Positions 10,692 through 21,384 of a DNA stretch of 64,000 bases are shown piece by piece. Source of the DNA: Phialocephala subalpina (lineage: Eukaryota > Ascomycota > Leotiomycetes > Helotiales > Mollisiaceae); the NCBI GenBank assembly GCA_900073065.1, contig FJOG01000006.1, positions 788,881 through 852,880 on the forward strand, in the 5' to 3' direction. The notes beneath the pieces are model-generated. The model ran no database searches. It was not told the origin of the DNA and was given only the letters and a program-made list of their open reading frames with translations. The number at the start of each line of letters is the position of its first letter. Position 1 is the stretch's first letter. The translations under genes and the position numbers were made by a program.

Positions 10692-11059
10692 CAATTCCCG
10701 AGTTCATGATGACTCGTTTACTTTTTTGCTGATTTTTTGAACTTTTGGAGTTGATGACTTTTTTCGTTTGCAGTTTTTTAAAGTGGAGCATCGAGGGGTA
10801 TCAAGCGAGAATCCCAGCTGGTGAACTTGACCTTCGCATGTACGTCCGTCACAGATTCAAAATTGCTTCAGTTGTACAGTACTCTAATCGCAATATTGAA
10901 CTTCTTATTTGTTCTACATTATTGTAGCATCTGCAGTATCCCCTCCTGCAGTGGACTTGAAGCTAAGAGCAGTATGAGATCATTGCTGACTTTCTGATCG
11001 GTCTTTGATCGACCTCCTGCCCATTGCCATCGACTTCCTTCTCCTTCTCCCCGCACTTA
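10692..11059. other. Spacer after tRNA-Lys
   Basis: Apart from the two T runs near its start, nothing gene-like is visible before the first small membrane-protein gene. Confidence 0.4.
10722..10738 (+). terminator. T-run terminators downstream of tRNA-Lys
   Basis: Two runs of six T (10722-10727 and 10733-10738) begin 31 nt after the tRNA discriminator base. T runs of this length stop RNA polymerase III. Their presence argues for, but does not prove, Pol III transcription of the interrupted gene. Confidence 0.5.
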
Positions 11060-11540
11060 CTACATATCACAGCATCCTTCTGCCTTCCAGGAAACCGAAC
11101 TCTTCGTTAGAGAGTATAGTAGCGCCGTCGTGATGCTGATCGTGGTCGGCCACGTTGTCCAACTCACCATCTTCACAAACACAAACTCCGACCTTAACCC
11201 CGTCAGTACCACCACCGCGAACCCCACCAGTCCAGCGATATATCCAAACAAACGGACTCTATCCCCAACTTCCTCGTCGAATACGGATAGCCTATAGTGT
11301 ATCTCACTCACACTATAGACCCATATTCCGATAGTTATGATGCATGCGATAAACGCGAAGATGGCAGATCCGTCTCCGAACTCCTCTTTGAGGGCTTGGG
11401 CGTTAAGATGTCCTTTGGATGAGTGCGTAGAGGACTAGGTTTGTGAATAGGAATTTGAAGAGTGGGTAGAGGGATTGGATGAGGGACTGTTGCTGGATGC
11501 GTTGGTAGTAGGAGTCGAGGTATCGCTTTGGAGGAGCCAT
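11060..11540 (-). pseudogene. Small membrane protein, paralogue 1, frameshifted
   Basis: From the ATG at 11540 the frame reads MAPPKRYLDSYYQRIQQQ and a hydrophobic segment LYPLFKFLFTNLVLYALI, then stops at TAA 11403-11405. A second frame resumes in the same place and continues through IFAFIACIITIGIWVYS and two more hydrophobic segments to a stop at 11060. It contains MVSWTTWPTTISITTALL, matching paralogue 2. A single base change in length near 11410 would rejoin both halves into a protein of about 160 aa with roughly four membrane helices. No intron with usable ends can make the join. It is either a recent pseudogene or an assembly indel. Function unknown. Confidence 0.5.
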
Positions 11541-11835
11541 TGTGAGTGAGGTATGTGGAATTGTTTCCTCGATAATGAAAAGAGAAGAAACAAGGAATGG
11601 AGAGGACCAAGAAGGAAAAAAGAAGAGGGATGAGGTTGGAATGCAGACTAGCAAGTGCTAAAGTCTTGAGTTTAAGTCGGGGTTAGTAGAAGGCGAACAT
11701 GGGCCGAGTCAGGGCTACTTGTTAATTTTTTCAGCTTTACTTTGAGAAGTACTGATTGTATTTCTGAGTTGTGCTAACACCTTCATTAAGGCTGATGATA
11801 CCTGGTCTGTCACCTGATGCCAATAATTTCCTCGT

Positions 11836-12368
11836 TTACTGCCCGTTCTTCCCACATTCATAAGATCTCGCCCACTCACACTTCCCCCAAGGCGGCCCCA
11901 TCTCATCATAACAAGCCACCAAAACCATCCATACAGTACTCAGCGTCATCGGCCAAGTCGTCCACCTCACCATTTGCGCCAACGTCGCCTCGCTTCCATA
12001 ACCAAGCACCGGCATCGCGAAACAAATCACCCCACAACAAGCTGCAGACAACAAAGTCATCTCGGCATATTCTCTATCGAATGATAGAAGACTGAAGTGA
12101 ACACCACCTAAGAGGAAAACCAGGCGACTGTGTCGGAGACTAGGAGGATGATCAGGATAACGTCCCATCTTTGGTTAGGAGTGGAATCGCCCGGAGTCAA
12201 AGCAACGCCTTTTGACTTGGTATGAATCACTTTGGGGGAAAAGAGAGGTTGGTTGAAGATGGCATGAAGGATCAGATTTGTGAAGACGAGGCCGAAGATG
12301 GGGTAGAAAGATTTTGTAAGTGCCTTCTTTCGTTGGTCGGCATTTTGGCGATTTGCTGTCGTCGCCAT
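11836..12368 (-). pseudogene. Small membrane protein, paralogue 2, frameshifted
   Basis: Starts MATTANRQNADQRKKALTKS at 12368. The first hydrophobic segment FYPIFGLVFTNLILHAIF aligns with paralogue 1, and a second, VILIILLVSDTVAWF, follows. The frame ends at TAG 12108-12110, while the frame shifted by one continues through LLSAACCGVICFAMPVLGY and MVRWTTWPMTLSTVWMVLVA to TAA 11836-11838. Motif MVxWTTWP is shared with paralogue 1. One indel near 12112 would restore about 175 aa. Function unknown; several membrane helices are the only clear feature. Confidence 0.5.
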
Positions 12369-12788
12369 TATGAAGATCTCTGCTATGGTAGGATTAGAGA
12401 TGTGGTTGCGGATGAAGAGGGATGAGAGGTGACAGTATGGAAAGTTTTAAGGAAATCTAGTAGCCTTGAGACCACGTCTGATAAGTGCTAGTGTAAGGAT
12501 TGGAATGCGACTGGGTGTTCAAGACTGGTGGTTTGGAACAGCTCCGGGCCGTGGACACTCCTTGAGCTGAATAGGTATAGTTAAGTAAGTCTTCCATGTC
12601 ACATTTATTATATTATATTAACCTAGTTGCTGAACTCTGTATCTCGATCCACAATCACTGTCTCATCAATTCTCAACGACGTAGATAGCAGCCGATACGA
12701 ACTGGTAGCACAAATAATAACCCGTTGTGGAAACGAGGGTCGTAGGCCATATTATCCATCTGTACAAGAATCTCCGAGTCAGCGAAGC
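12369..12788. other. Spacer inside the membrane-protein array
   Basis: Only short frames; presumed promoter of paralogue 2 and 3' end of paralogue 3. A short AT-rich stretch lies near 12605-12625. Confidence 0.35.
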
Positions 12789-13172
12789 CTAGCCAGTATT
12801 GGAAACGTTGCTGACATAGCTCACCATGTCCCGAAACCCAGCTTCACTACCAATTCCAGACACTGTCCACGCGAAGCCGAGAACTCCGCAAAGGATACTG
12901 GGAAGGAACACTCCATCGGCTACACATGTTCCTAGTTGTCCTAAATTGGTACACTGGAAATATAGACTGACGCTCCAAACCACAATGTCCGCAAGGACGA
13001 GGAATTTTAAGAAGAGGTAGTAGTCTAGGACGAGGATAAAACTGTCCTTAGATTGGTTGCTAGGTGGAGACGTGTAAGCGGATATTGTGTGTATGACGAG
13101 GGTCGTGAGCTAAATACTGAGGAGGAAGTAGAAGGCTTGGAGCAGTGCTACGATTTGTTCTTCTGTCGCCAT
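12789..13172 (-). pseudogene. Small membrane protein, paralogue 3, one in-frame stop
   Basis: Starts MATEEQIVALLQAFYFLLSI at 13172, meets TAG at 13110-13112, and stays open for another 106 codons in the same frame to 12789. The later part has hydrophobic segments FLKFLVLADIVVWSVSLYF and FLPSILCGVLGFAWTVSG, then GSEAGFRDMVSYVSN, which lines up with the GSEATLAQMVRW region of paralogue 2. The stop falls within the first helix and could come from TGG or CAG by one transition. Function unknown. Confidence 0.48.
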
Positions 13173-13511
13173 TTTGAGTATAACATACGAGGGGAAGATG
13201 GGAGAGTGGAAGGTGACCAAAGGCTACCCGAAGCGGCAGGTCACACTTTTTTGGGGTGTATATTGTCCCATGTGTTGAAGGTCGTTGTCTTCCGGGCCCA
13301 AAGTTGCAGAAAGCTTGGATCATGTTGGTGAATCGCGGCTTGTTTTAGGGAAGGTGCAGATCTTAGATTGTTCTTGCCCAATTCGATAGTCTAGTCAAGT
13401 TCGTGACGCGAGAGCGTTCCTCGTCAACTTCGACACAACATGTGATTGTCAATACATACAAATCAGCGCAGAAGTCAATCTCCCAGGACATTGAAACAGC
13501 ATTCGATCAAT
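13173..13511. other. Divergent spacer between paralogues 3 and 4
   Basis: About 340 bp between head-to-head members of the array; likely promoters. No gene is seen. Confidence 0.4.
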
Positions 13512-14056
13512 ATGTCTGCCTCCAATACCCACCTTAGCTCACGCATAGAGCCTCCACGAATCGAGCGCTGCCTCTGGTACCTGATCGGCATCTGGTTTGG
13601 GGCAATCATGTTCCACGATAATATCACAACGCCCAACCACGGTGATACCCTCGAAATGTCCCTCCTCGGCTGGAGCATCTCTATCTACACCTGGTCCAGT
13701 CAGGATCACGTCTACGACTTGAAATCGAATAATAGCATCCATTTCTCGTAAGACAGATATCCCTCAAAATTCTTCCTACTGACCTTCTCTAGGCATCTCT
13801 TATTGTCCGGCAAACTTAGGACATTTCCTACGCGTACAGGTCATAGGTTCTTTGAGCAGTGGCATACGTCTCTTTTGGCTTTGCTACGTTTGCTCCACAT
13901 CAACATCAGGGTTCAGCCTTGTTTGTACAGTATTCACGAAGGTCTCTAGGGAGCATGGAATGGAAGGATTGGCATTATCAAATGGAGCTTCTTTGCGACC
14001 CGTAGCATACCATTTGAGAGCTGCCCAGTTCCGAGATGGTTGGTGCATGAATTTTG
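13512..14056 (+). pseudogene. Small membrane protein, member 4, probably broken
   Basis: From ATG 13512 the frame reads MSASNTHLSSRIEPPRIERC then a hydrophobic segment CLWYLIGIWFGAIMF, ending at TAA 13749-13751. A GTAAGA donor overlaps that stop, with a CTCTAG acceptor near 13793. Splicing there leads into a frame that soon ends, whereas another frame continues through LFWLCYVCSTSTSGFSLVC to a GTAAGC near 14057. Either there is a frameshift or the gene model is more complex. It resembles its neighbours in size and hydrophobicity, but direct sequence similarity is weak. Confidence 0.35.
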
Positions 14057-14320
14057 GTAAGCTTAGGCAAGCGCCCTGGATGCCCGAATACGTCCTCTTC
14101 AAGCTTACAGCTATCTCTCCTTTAGAAGCTGCTAGCCGTTCTAGAAACTGGCACCGGAGACTTCCAAGTCAGGAAACTACTTCTTGTCAGTGACCTGCAC
14201 CTTTTTCGCAAGCACGTTCTTATAGTCTCACAAATCTTTTTCTCTATCAAGACTGTGTTCAATAACCTCCGAACGATCTTCTGCATACGACTTGCAACTT
14301 CTTTCATAACACGTTTCATC

Positions 14321-14596
14321 ATGTCGAACTTCAATGATGACCCCACGATCGAGCTGCAAGCAAGGCACCGCCGCGATTTCATAAAACAGAGCCCCCTCCA
14401 CCTAGAATTTTTTTGGATCACTATACTGATCTTGCAAATCACCATACTTCTCAGCTAGAACTTCAAGGAAACTACTGACTTCTACATCTTTTATATCTTC
14501 GCTAGCTTTGCCTTCATTTCCACGGCCGCGCGACCTTCGCAGATTTCAACGAATATCTGTTTCTTGCCTACTAGGTTACGATTATCCTACAGATAG
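14321..14596 (+). pseudogene. Small membrane protein, member 5, one in-frame stop
   Basis: ATG 14321 gives MSNFNDDPTIELQARHRRDF, then the helix LEFFWITILILQITILL, then TAG at 14456-14458. The same frame continues with DFYIFYIFASFAFISTAARP to TAG 14594-14596. The layout (charged N-terminus, helix, stop, helix) mirrors paralogue 3. Further hydrophobic scraps in other frames reach about 14720, for example a stretch around GDALMVVSAGVWSMALV. Confidence 0.38.
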
Positions 14597-15246
14597 TTAG
14601 TGGATGAGTCTTGTTCTCTGCCGTGGAGAGATTCTCACGTCCACTGGACTCCGGAGACGCCTTGATGGTGGTCTCGGCTGGAGTTTGGAGTATGGCTTTG
14701 GTGTCTACGGTCATGGTTGGACGTTGTTGGTGGTTGTGAAGAGGGAGGATATGCTTCAGAAGGAAGAGGATAGTCGGAGGTTTCCTGCCACTGTCGCGGT
14801 CACGGGTCTTACGGTCAGAAATTCTGAGGACGTCGTGGATGTCGAGAAAGGTGGGATGGACCTAACGAATGCGGACTTGACTGTTTGAGATTCATATTCA
14901 GAACCGGTATCAAGTAGGTCCTCAGCACCTGATTGTATTTTTTCTGAATAATGATCGTGTTCAAAGAGATAGTGATGAACAGAAATCCGCCAAATATCGA
15001 GGTTACCTTCGGATGATACTCTTCTTGATTTGTGATTCTGACAGCTGTCAGACTATGTGTCCGCTTCTGATGTTGGGACTGGTTTGGAACATCTCCAGCC
15101 CATCTCTGACGGGATGAGATCTATGACCTCACCAAGAGCTTCAACGCACATCTGCTTATCTCTTTCTTCACTCCTTGACACCTTGCGTATTTTCACCTCG
15201 TTGCTCTTCCCATCGTCGACCTTCCAACTTTCGTCTACGTATCACA
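14597..15246. other. Spacer with scraps of a membrane-protein gene
   Basis: The first 130 bp still encode a hydrophobic stretch in a shifted frame, probably the tail of member 5. The rest shows no coding signal. Confidence 0.35.
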
Positions 15247-16071
15247 ATGGCCGATCACCTGGATGCAAGCAGCGAAAAGCATACTGAAAGAGAGCACTCC
15301 ACAGCCACGCGCCACACTTTCAACAGGATTTTGGAACATCATTTGTGCGAACCGCACGGACTACTCCTGCAGTGGCTGCCGAACTTTCTATCAAAAAACA
15401 TGCCCGTACGCACTCATACCCCTTTGGGCTGGCACCATCGGTCTCCTAATCGATTTCACGGAAAGGGGTGAGCGAACACGAGGTGGTTGGTTGTATCGTG
15501 TTTCTATCATCACGATAGCCTCCGCTCAATTATGGATATTTTTTGAGCAAGCAGTGCATTGACCAGAAGTTGCCATCGCTCACAGCCTTGGTATATATTT
15601 CTGCCGGCTTGTGGCCCTTCTTTCTGTGCAATTTGCCGGGAATCGAGATGGAGCAATATGGCAATGTCCTATTCAGGGTGGCGGTGGATATCTTGGCGCA
15701 CATACTTGCGTGTACTGTACGTTTGTGGCGGTCCGAGTTTGAACGAAGAAGCCGAAAGAGGAGCTTGACGCTGAGGAAGGCACTCTTTCGAAGGTTGTGG
15801 CTGCTGAAATTGTCGAATTCCAATGCAAAAAGGGCTTCAACTCTTCTTGCATCGACAGCGAGGGAAGAAAATTCGCCCCGAAGGCTTGTCTCTCTGGACT
15901 TGTTATCATCTGGATGTCCACAGCAGCTTCGCACGGATGCCTTCTGTTCAAAGAAGAGGTGGACTGTCGGTATATTATGTGGCAATGGCCTTCATTGGTA
16001 TTCTGCTCCTTGGATGGGATATGTTGTTTCAGTCCATACGATCGATTGAAGGAAGCTTCCCATATCGCTAA
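15247..16071 (+). pseudogene. Small membrane protein, member 6, several frame changes
   Basis: ATG 15247 opens with a hydrophilic, His- and Glu-rich N-terminus (MADHLDASSEKHTEREHS). Membrane-like segments then appear in successive frames: YALIPLWAGTIGLLI and LYRVSIITIASAQLWIFF in one; LTALVYISAGLWPFFLCNL and FRVAVDILAHILACTV in the next; YYVAMAFIGILLLGWDMLF in a third. A charged stretch, KPKEELDAEEGTLSKVVAAE near 15750, also reads as protein. A multi-helix protein whose frame has been broken at least twice explains this best. Unrecognised introns could account for part of it. Confidence 0.35.
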
Positions 16072-17056
16072 TTCTTGATCTGTTGTTCAGCATATGTCTG
16101 GCCTGCGATTGCGTGCCGGATGCTTGGGATAGAGGGGAGTCAGGAAGTCTTACATGTACCGAGTTTGTGGATGCCACTACCTGTGCTTACGTACGTGGTG
16201 GGACGCGTGACGGCCCCAGAACTCAGAAGGAAAAACACACAGGAGGCCAAAAAAGGAACGTGGACGTGGGACAGGTTTACTGTGACCAAAAAATGGGAAG
16301 CTGCCACGTTGGTCGATTTGGCGACTTAACTCTACAATCAGGCCGCGGAGAAAGATGAGGGTAGGATCAGGCTGTGACTCCTGCAGGGGGTATAAACTTT
16401 TGAAGTGTCTTCCCAGAATTATTGCCATTTTGAAGCATGGCCCGGGACGTTCCCTTAGTACCCAAGATTAGAGTTCACACCTATTCCTTTTGGGCGCAAA
16501 TGGGACTACTAGAATTACGAAAACTTGGTTTTTCCAGAAATCCTGCTTTAATTCTGCAAATATGGACATTTCCCATACTTGATTTCTCCCTCTTCATTCA
16601 ACTTCCGTAGTTCCCCACACTGATTACCTCAAATGGCTTCCCAGCAGGGCAAACACACTGGGACCAGCAAACGGTAGCCCTTTTACCGGCTTTTTTGATA
16701 TGGGAGCAAAATTGCACTTCCGATTGCGAACGTAACAAAGAAACATTAAGCGATTTTTGCAACGAACGGTCCAAGAGAAAGCAAGCAATGCAAACACCGA
16801 ACGGGCGATACTCGAGCATATGGGCACTTAAAACACCCTGGATTTGTATCTTGCTCCCACAGCTCGGTCTCATGGTCGGTGCGCAAGGAAAGAATTCGAT
16901 ACTTCCTGGATCCATTCCGTCACATTGTACTCATCTCTCTCTTTGATACCGATCATGACGTTCATATCTCTCTCTCGCTATACTATATCTCAGTATATCT
17001 AACAGCCCTGATGAACATCTTGGTTTTTTTTATCACTCATCGGACCTATATTGACT
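16072..17056. other. Region with fragments only
   Basis: Short frames with occasional hydrophobic stretches, for example LALLYYIS-like coding near 16960-17040 in a shifted frame. Probably the decayed upstream part of member 7 or other array remains. No complete gene is supported. Confidence 0.3.
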
Positions 17057-17482
17057 ATGACAGCTTCGGATATGCCGTCGCACAAGCTACTTGGCGAAGT
17101 TGTGAAAATTTTAGCTACCTTCATCACGGACGATGGTTTCAAGAACTTGGATAGTACACGGTGGGAGAAGTATAGCTCGGCTGCCGACTCAGTCATTCGG
17201 TCTCTTCAAGAACTCGGGCAAGTCATGTATGGAGTCGAGCTGGCGAAATTCGTCTGGATATGGTAGATGGTCATCACTTCGGTTGTCTTGACCATGGTTA
17301 TTCTTGTGCTGCTGATGGAGGACGGAATCGCGTCCTCGATCATGACCTTAAGACTGGCCGTGGAGGACAGACAAGGTTCACCGATCACGGACCCAATGAG
17401 AAAGTCCTATCGCAGCAGGAACAACGCAACTCGGGATGTCACCAATCGCCACAATATGAGAATGCCTTGTTGCTGGAGTTAG
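17057..17482 (+). pseudogene. Small membrane protein, member 7, one in-frame stop
   Basis: ATG 17057 gives MTASDMPSHKLLGEVVKILA and about 69 codons to TAG 17264-17266. The same frame then continues with the strong helix MVITSVVLTMVILVLLM and ends at 17482. Overlapping in another frame, 17260-17766 stays open and includes a charged helix-like stretch near 17500-17560 (VRWLVSNASEEEKERIRF). This may be the continuation after a frameshift. Function unknown. Confidence 0.38.
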
Positions 17483-17817
17483 TAAGATGGTTGGTGAGCA
17501 ATGCATCGGAGGAAGAGAAAGAGAGGATCAGATTTAGACACGAGCGACATCTGGCCCGCCAAGATTTAGCGAAATCTAGGTGCAGGACATGGATCCGGTT
17601 CTGGTATGTATTCTCGAAGAAGTCGCATATAGGTTTTCTAAAGAGAAGAAGATGCGTGTCATTCAGCAAAGAGCTTGGTATATGCCTCGGAGGATTGCCA
17701 CGGACGAGAAAGTCGGCTGTTCTGTGGACGGAAAGACATTGGCTTGAGCGATACCTGTGTCCGTAGTTGTCTAAAGGACTACAAAGTTTTGAAGCTGCTT
17801 GCAGCTCTCTCTAGATT

Positions 17818-20631
17818 TCAAAGCGACAACCCCACTAAGAACGTCAACAGCAAAGCGAACCCAGCTCCCATGACAACACTCTCCACTCGCCCACCTCCAG
17901 AGCTCGGTACAGTCCCTGGACCAGTACCATTCGAGCTCGTTCCATTGTCCGTCCCTCCATACCCAATCTTAAACACCCACGCAAACTCATCCCCGTTCTT
18001 AACATTATCACCCAAATCCAACACCAAACTCCCATTCTCCGCCTTCCTACTCGGCACCACCGTCCCACTCGCATTTCCACCCACGGCCGTCACCTCATCT
18101 CCCTCAACCCACGGCACCGGACTTCCTATCACCAACTCACTCCCCGGCTTCACCAAACTACAGATATAAAACGCATCTCCCGTCTGGGTGAACCTCAACT
18201 CCTTCCCCACTCCATTCTCTTCAGGAGTGATGAACCAATACGTCGTATTGAAGATTGCTTCAGCATGATTCTTAATCCATACTCCCGCTTCACGGAGATT
18301 GGCGGCTTCGATGTCTAGGATTGTGCCGTTGGCCATAGGTCCTATATCTAGGAGGAAATTCCCGTTTTTGGAAACGATATCTAGGAGTGAGGTGATGATT
18401 GTTGATGCGTTCATGTATGAGGCTGTTGGTGTGGCGCGGTTGTAGCCGTATGAGAAGGGGTCCATTCCCAAGTTTGACTTTGGTGGTCGTCAGTATGAAG
18501 TCTCGCTTGAAAAGGGGTGAGGAGAGTGGCACGAACTTCCCACTTTCTGGTCTGCACGGCATCATAGCGCGCATATTCAGGCGTATCAAAATCCCCCGGT
18601 AATCCACAGCGATTATCCATCACCACCTGTCTTCCACTTTCGGCAGCTGTATTGAACCAAGCTGCTGCAAATTCGGCAGTCATATTTGGGCCACCTGCCA
18701 AATCTCTAGATCAGTACTTCTTCGTGCAATTCAAAGATCCGAAGGGGATTTCCCAGGACGATCGCGACAATCGAGGTTCTCAAAGCGAAAAGAAAGTGAA
18801 CATTGCTCGAAGAACGTGACTTACCAATATCGCACCACATAATCTCTGTTCCCATATCTGCGAGTGCATTCATCTGAGGCACAATGATATCAGGGACATA
18901 GTCCTCAACTTCAATAAACCCCGTATACGGCAAAGTTTCGTTCGTATATGGATTCGTAGCATTCCCTCCTGGCCAACTCCCAAATCCGTATTCCTTATAA
19001 GCCGGGTTAAACCACTCAGGAAGCGAAAAATACGTAGCCCTATGCAATTGCGGCTGATACTCCTTTGCCGCATCAAATAACTCCTGTAGCAAATTCCTAT
19101 GAGGATATTGAGCTACCGAAGTCCTCTGGGTGACGTTGGCCGGCAAGTCAAAGAGTGCATATCCGTCGTGGTGTTTAGAAACTTGAACAAAATAGTTGGC
19201 ACCAGCGGAGGCGAAGAGATCTACCCATTCTTCGGGGTTGAAAGCTGAGGCTGTGAAGTTTTGGATGAAGTCGTCGTAGTTGTGGTTTGGGCCGTAGGTG
19301 GCGAGGTTGTATTGGTATGTTTGTTCTGGGGTGGAGGGGCCGAGGTTTTGGTCGTACCAGTACCTGAGATGTATTAATTCCGAGAGGATGTTTAGTATGG
19401 GATGAAGGGACATTTACCACTCTGCGTATGTCTCGTTCTTTCCAACATTGCCCCATCCGGGTACGGAATACACTCCCTATTTCTCCTCAGCGTCTCAATA
19501 TCAAGTGGGGCATTCAAGATCCGCACTTACCCAATGAATGAAAATACCGTACTTTGCTTCATTGTACCAATTCGGCGTCTCATGAGAGTAAATAGACTCA
19601 TAGGTTGCCTCGTAAGGCGCAATTCCGTAGGTGGCGTTGAAAGCATATGAGGAGTCTACACCTACCCCGTTCACAACCACAGTAGCCTCCCCGACCGTGC
19701 CAGTAGCAACGCCACCAGCGTTCACAACTCCAACTTGAACCCTCACCTGATCACCAGGCTGAAGCCTCTTGATGTATCCTGGAACAACGGTCTCGTATCC
19801 AGGAGACGAAATCGACACTCGAGCGCTGTTGTTCGAAAGAACCCATTCCTGACCAACATTATTAATCACCACCTCAACAATCTGGGTCTTATTCGTCCCT
19901 TCCATCCAAAGCTGCGTAGACCTCGCATACTGGACTTCTAGATCTATCCCCGATCCTGTCGCTGGCAACATCGAAACAGAAAACAAATGCAACCTCGTCT
20001 TCACCGCCGCACCACCAGGTCCGGAATTCGACCCCGCCGTGACATTCGGTAACGTGATTGACACCAACTCTTTCGTTGAGTCAAGCCAGTTGATTGTTTG
20101 ATAGAACATTGATCTGTTGTAATCGATGGTCGTGTTTGTGTAGTAATACGGTAGGATGATATCTCCTCCTGCGGGGTACGGCCAATTGTAAAATGCTGGA
20201 ACAAGAACTGGGGAGGAGGACGTAGAATTATCGGCGTAGGTTGCGTCGATATAGCCTGATGCTAGGCCGTTCTCGCACGAAGCGAGCATTTGGACGCTGA
20301 AGTATCGGCCGCGAGGGACCTCAACTGTCTGTCCCAAGGCGAGGACATTGTCGTTTCCGGCGGTTTTGTATTGTGGGAAGGTAAAGTTGATGCCATTGAA
20401 GACAAAGCTTGATGGTGGTAAGGACTCTGCAGGATAGCCTACTCCATAACCGTTGAGGTTGGAGTCATTGGGTCTCATGGCAAACCCTCGATTGTTGAAG
20501 AAACTTGAGAGGTCCAAGGGCAACGAGGGGTTTGTGCTGGATGAGCCATAATCGATGTTCTTGGGATTGAATACTACTTGTGACTGTGCTAGTGGAAGCA
20601 ATAATAATGGGGAGAATGTGTGTAAATGCAT
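17818..20631 (-). CDS. GPI-anchored alpha-L-fucosidase, glycoside hydrolase family 29
   Basis: Five exons: 20631-19531, 19476-19418, 19363-18825, 18694-18537 and 18477-17818, giving 838 aa. A signal peptide (MHLHTFSPLLLLPLAQSQ) leads into an N-terminal domain of about 340 residues rich in Asn glycosylation sites. The GH29 barrel follows from about residue 345 ([25 protein letters not shown]-type opening, cut here for length), with FVQVSKHHDGY and EIMWCDIGG. The Asp of the last motif (about D565) is the expected catalytic nucleophile. The tail has a Ser/Gly/Thr-rich linker and a hydrophobic end GAGFALLLTFLVGLSL, typical of a GPI-anchor signal. It should act on fucosylated glycans at the cell surface. 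The long N-terminal domain is larger than in bacterial GH29 enzymes. Confidence 0.9.
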
Positions 20632-21384
20632 GACTGAATTGAGGATGCAGGTCCAATCCTCTAGAAGCACTTGCTTCAACTGATATAGTCAAGCCAGAAG
20701 TATCGTCCTCCACAACCGGAAAAATTCCCAGCCTTCTTCGGGACAATTCGCACCTAAGTCAAACATTTTGCGAGCGAGTCAAATGAAACGTAACAGACGA
20801 TCACTAGATCAAAAGCTGTAAAGTGAAGGGTTGATAGTAAATCTGCGGTTGAAGTTGCTGCCAGAAAGTGGGGGATCCGCGCACCCGCTTCACAGTAATG
20901 CGGGGTACAGTAGCGAGGAGGGGTACAGTATTGGCAACCTCGAGGCAACCTCTCCTAAACTCCTGAGCTTAGCTCATAGGCATCTAAAATCAGTTTAGAA
21001 TAATTACAATCTGTAGTTGGCGGTGTCTTCGAGATGTGATGGAAAAGGAACAAGCTCGCGCCGGGAAAAAAAAAGGAGATGGTTGGTTGGACCACCCGAG
21101 ACAAGCTAAGTTGCTGGGGGCTCGCACCAATATTCCAGATTTTGAAGCTTCACATCGCTAAATTTACAGCAACCAGTGAGGGATAATCGACCTCAAGTCC
21201 CTGAGAAAATGCCAATAGACTTTTGGGTAAAGCCATCAACACTTTCAAAAGGCGAGACGGTCTGAATTTCTCACACAGAGAGAGGCCATAGCTCGGAGAG
21301 CCAAGAGGTCTCTGGGTGGAATTGTCATTTACTCGCCGTAACGTACGCGAGGACCCTCGCAAGCATTCAGCAACTGCTCCTTCC
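20632..21384. other. Spacer between fucosidase and methyltransferase
   Basis: Contains the fucosidase promoter and leader, a GGGGTACAGTA sequence repeated near 20900-20925, and a poly-A run at about 21066. No gene. Confidence 0.4.

Noticed and set aside
18706..18825. Extension of the fucosidase exon through 18825 to the stop at 18706
   Set aside because: GTAAGT at 18824 and a good acceptor at 18695 restore the conserved WCDIGG, so this stretch is an intron.
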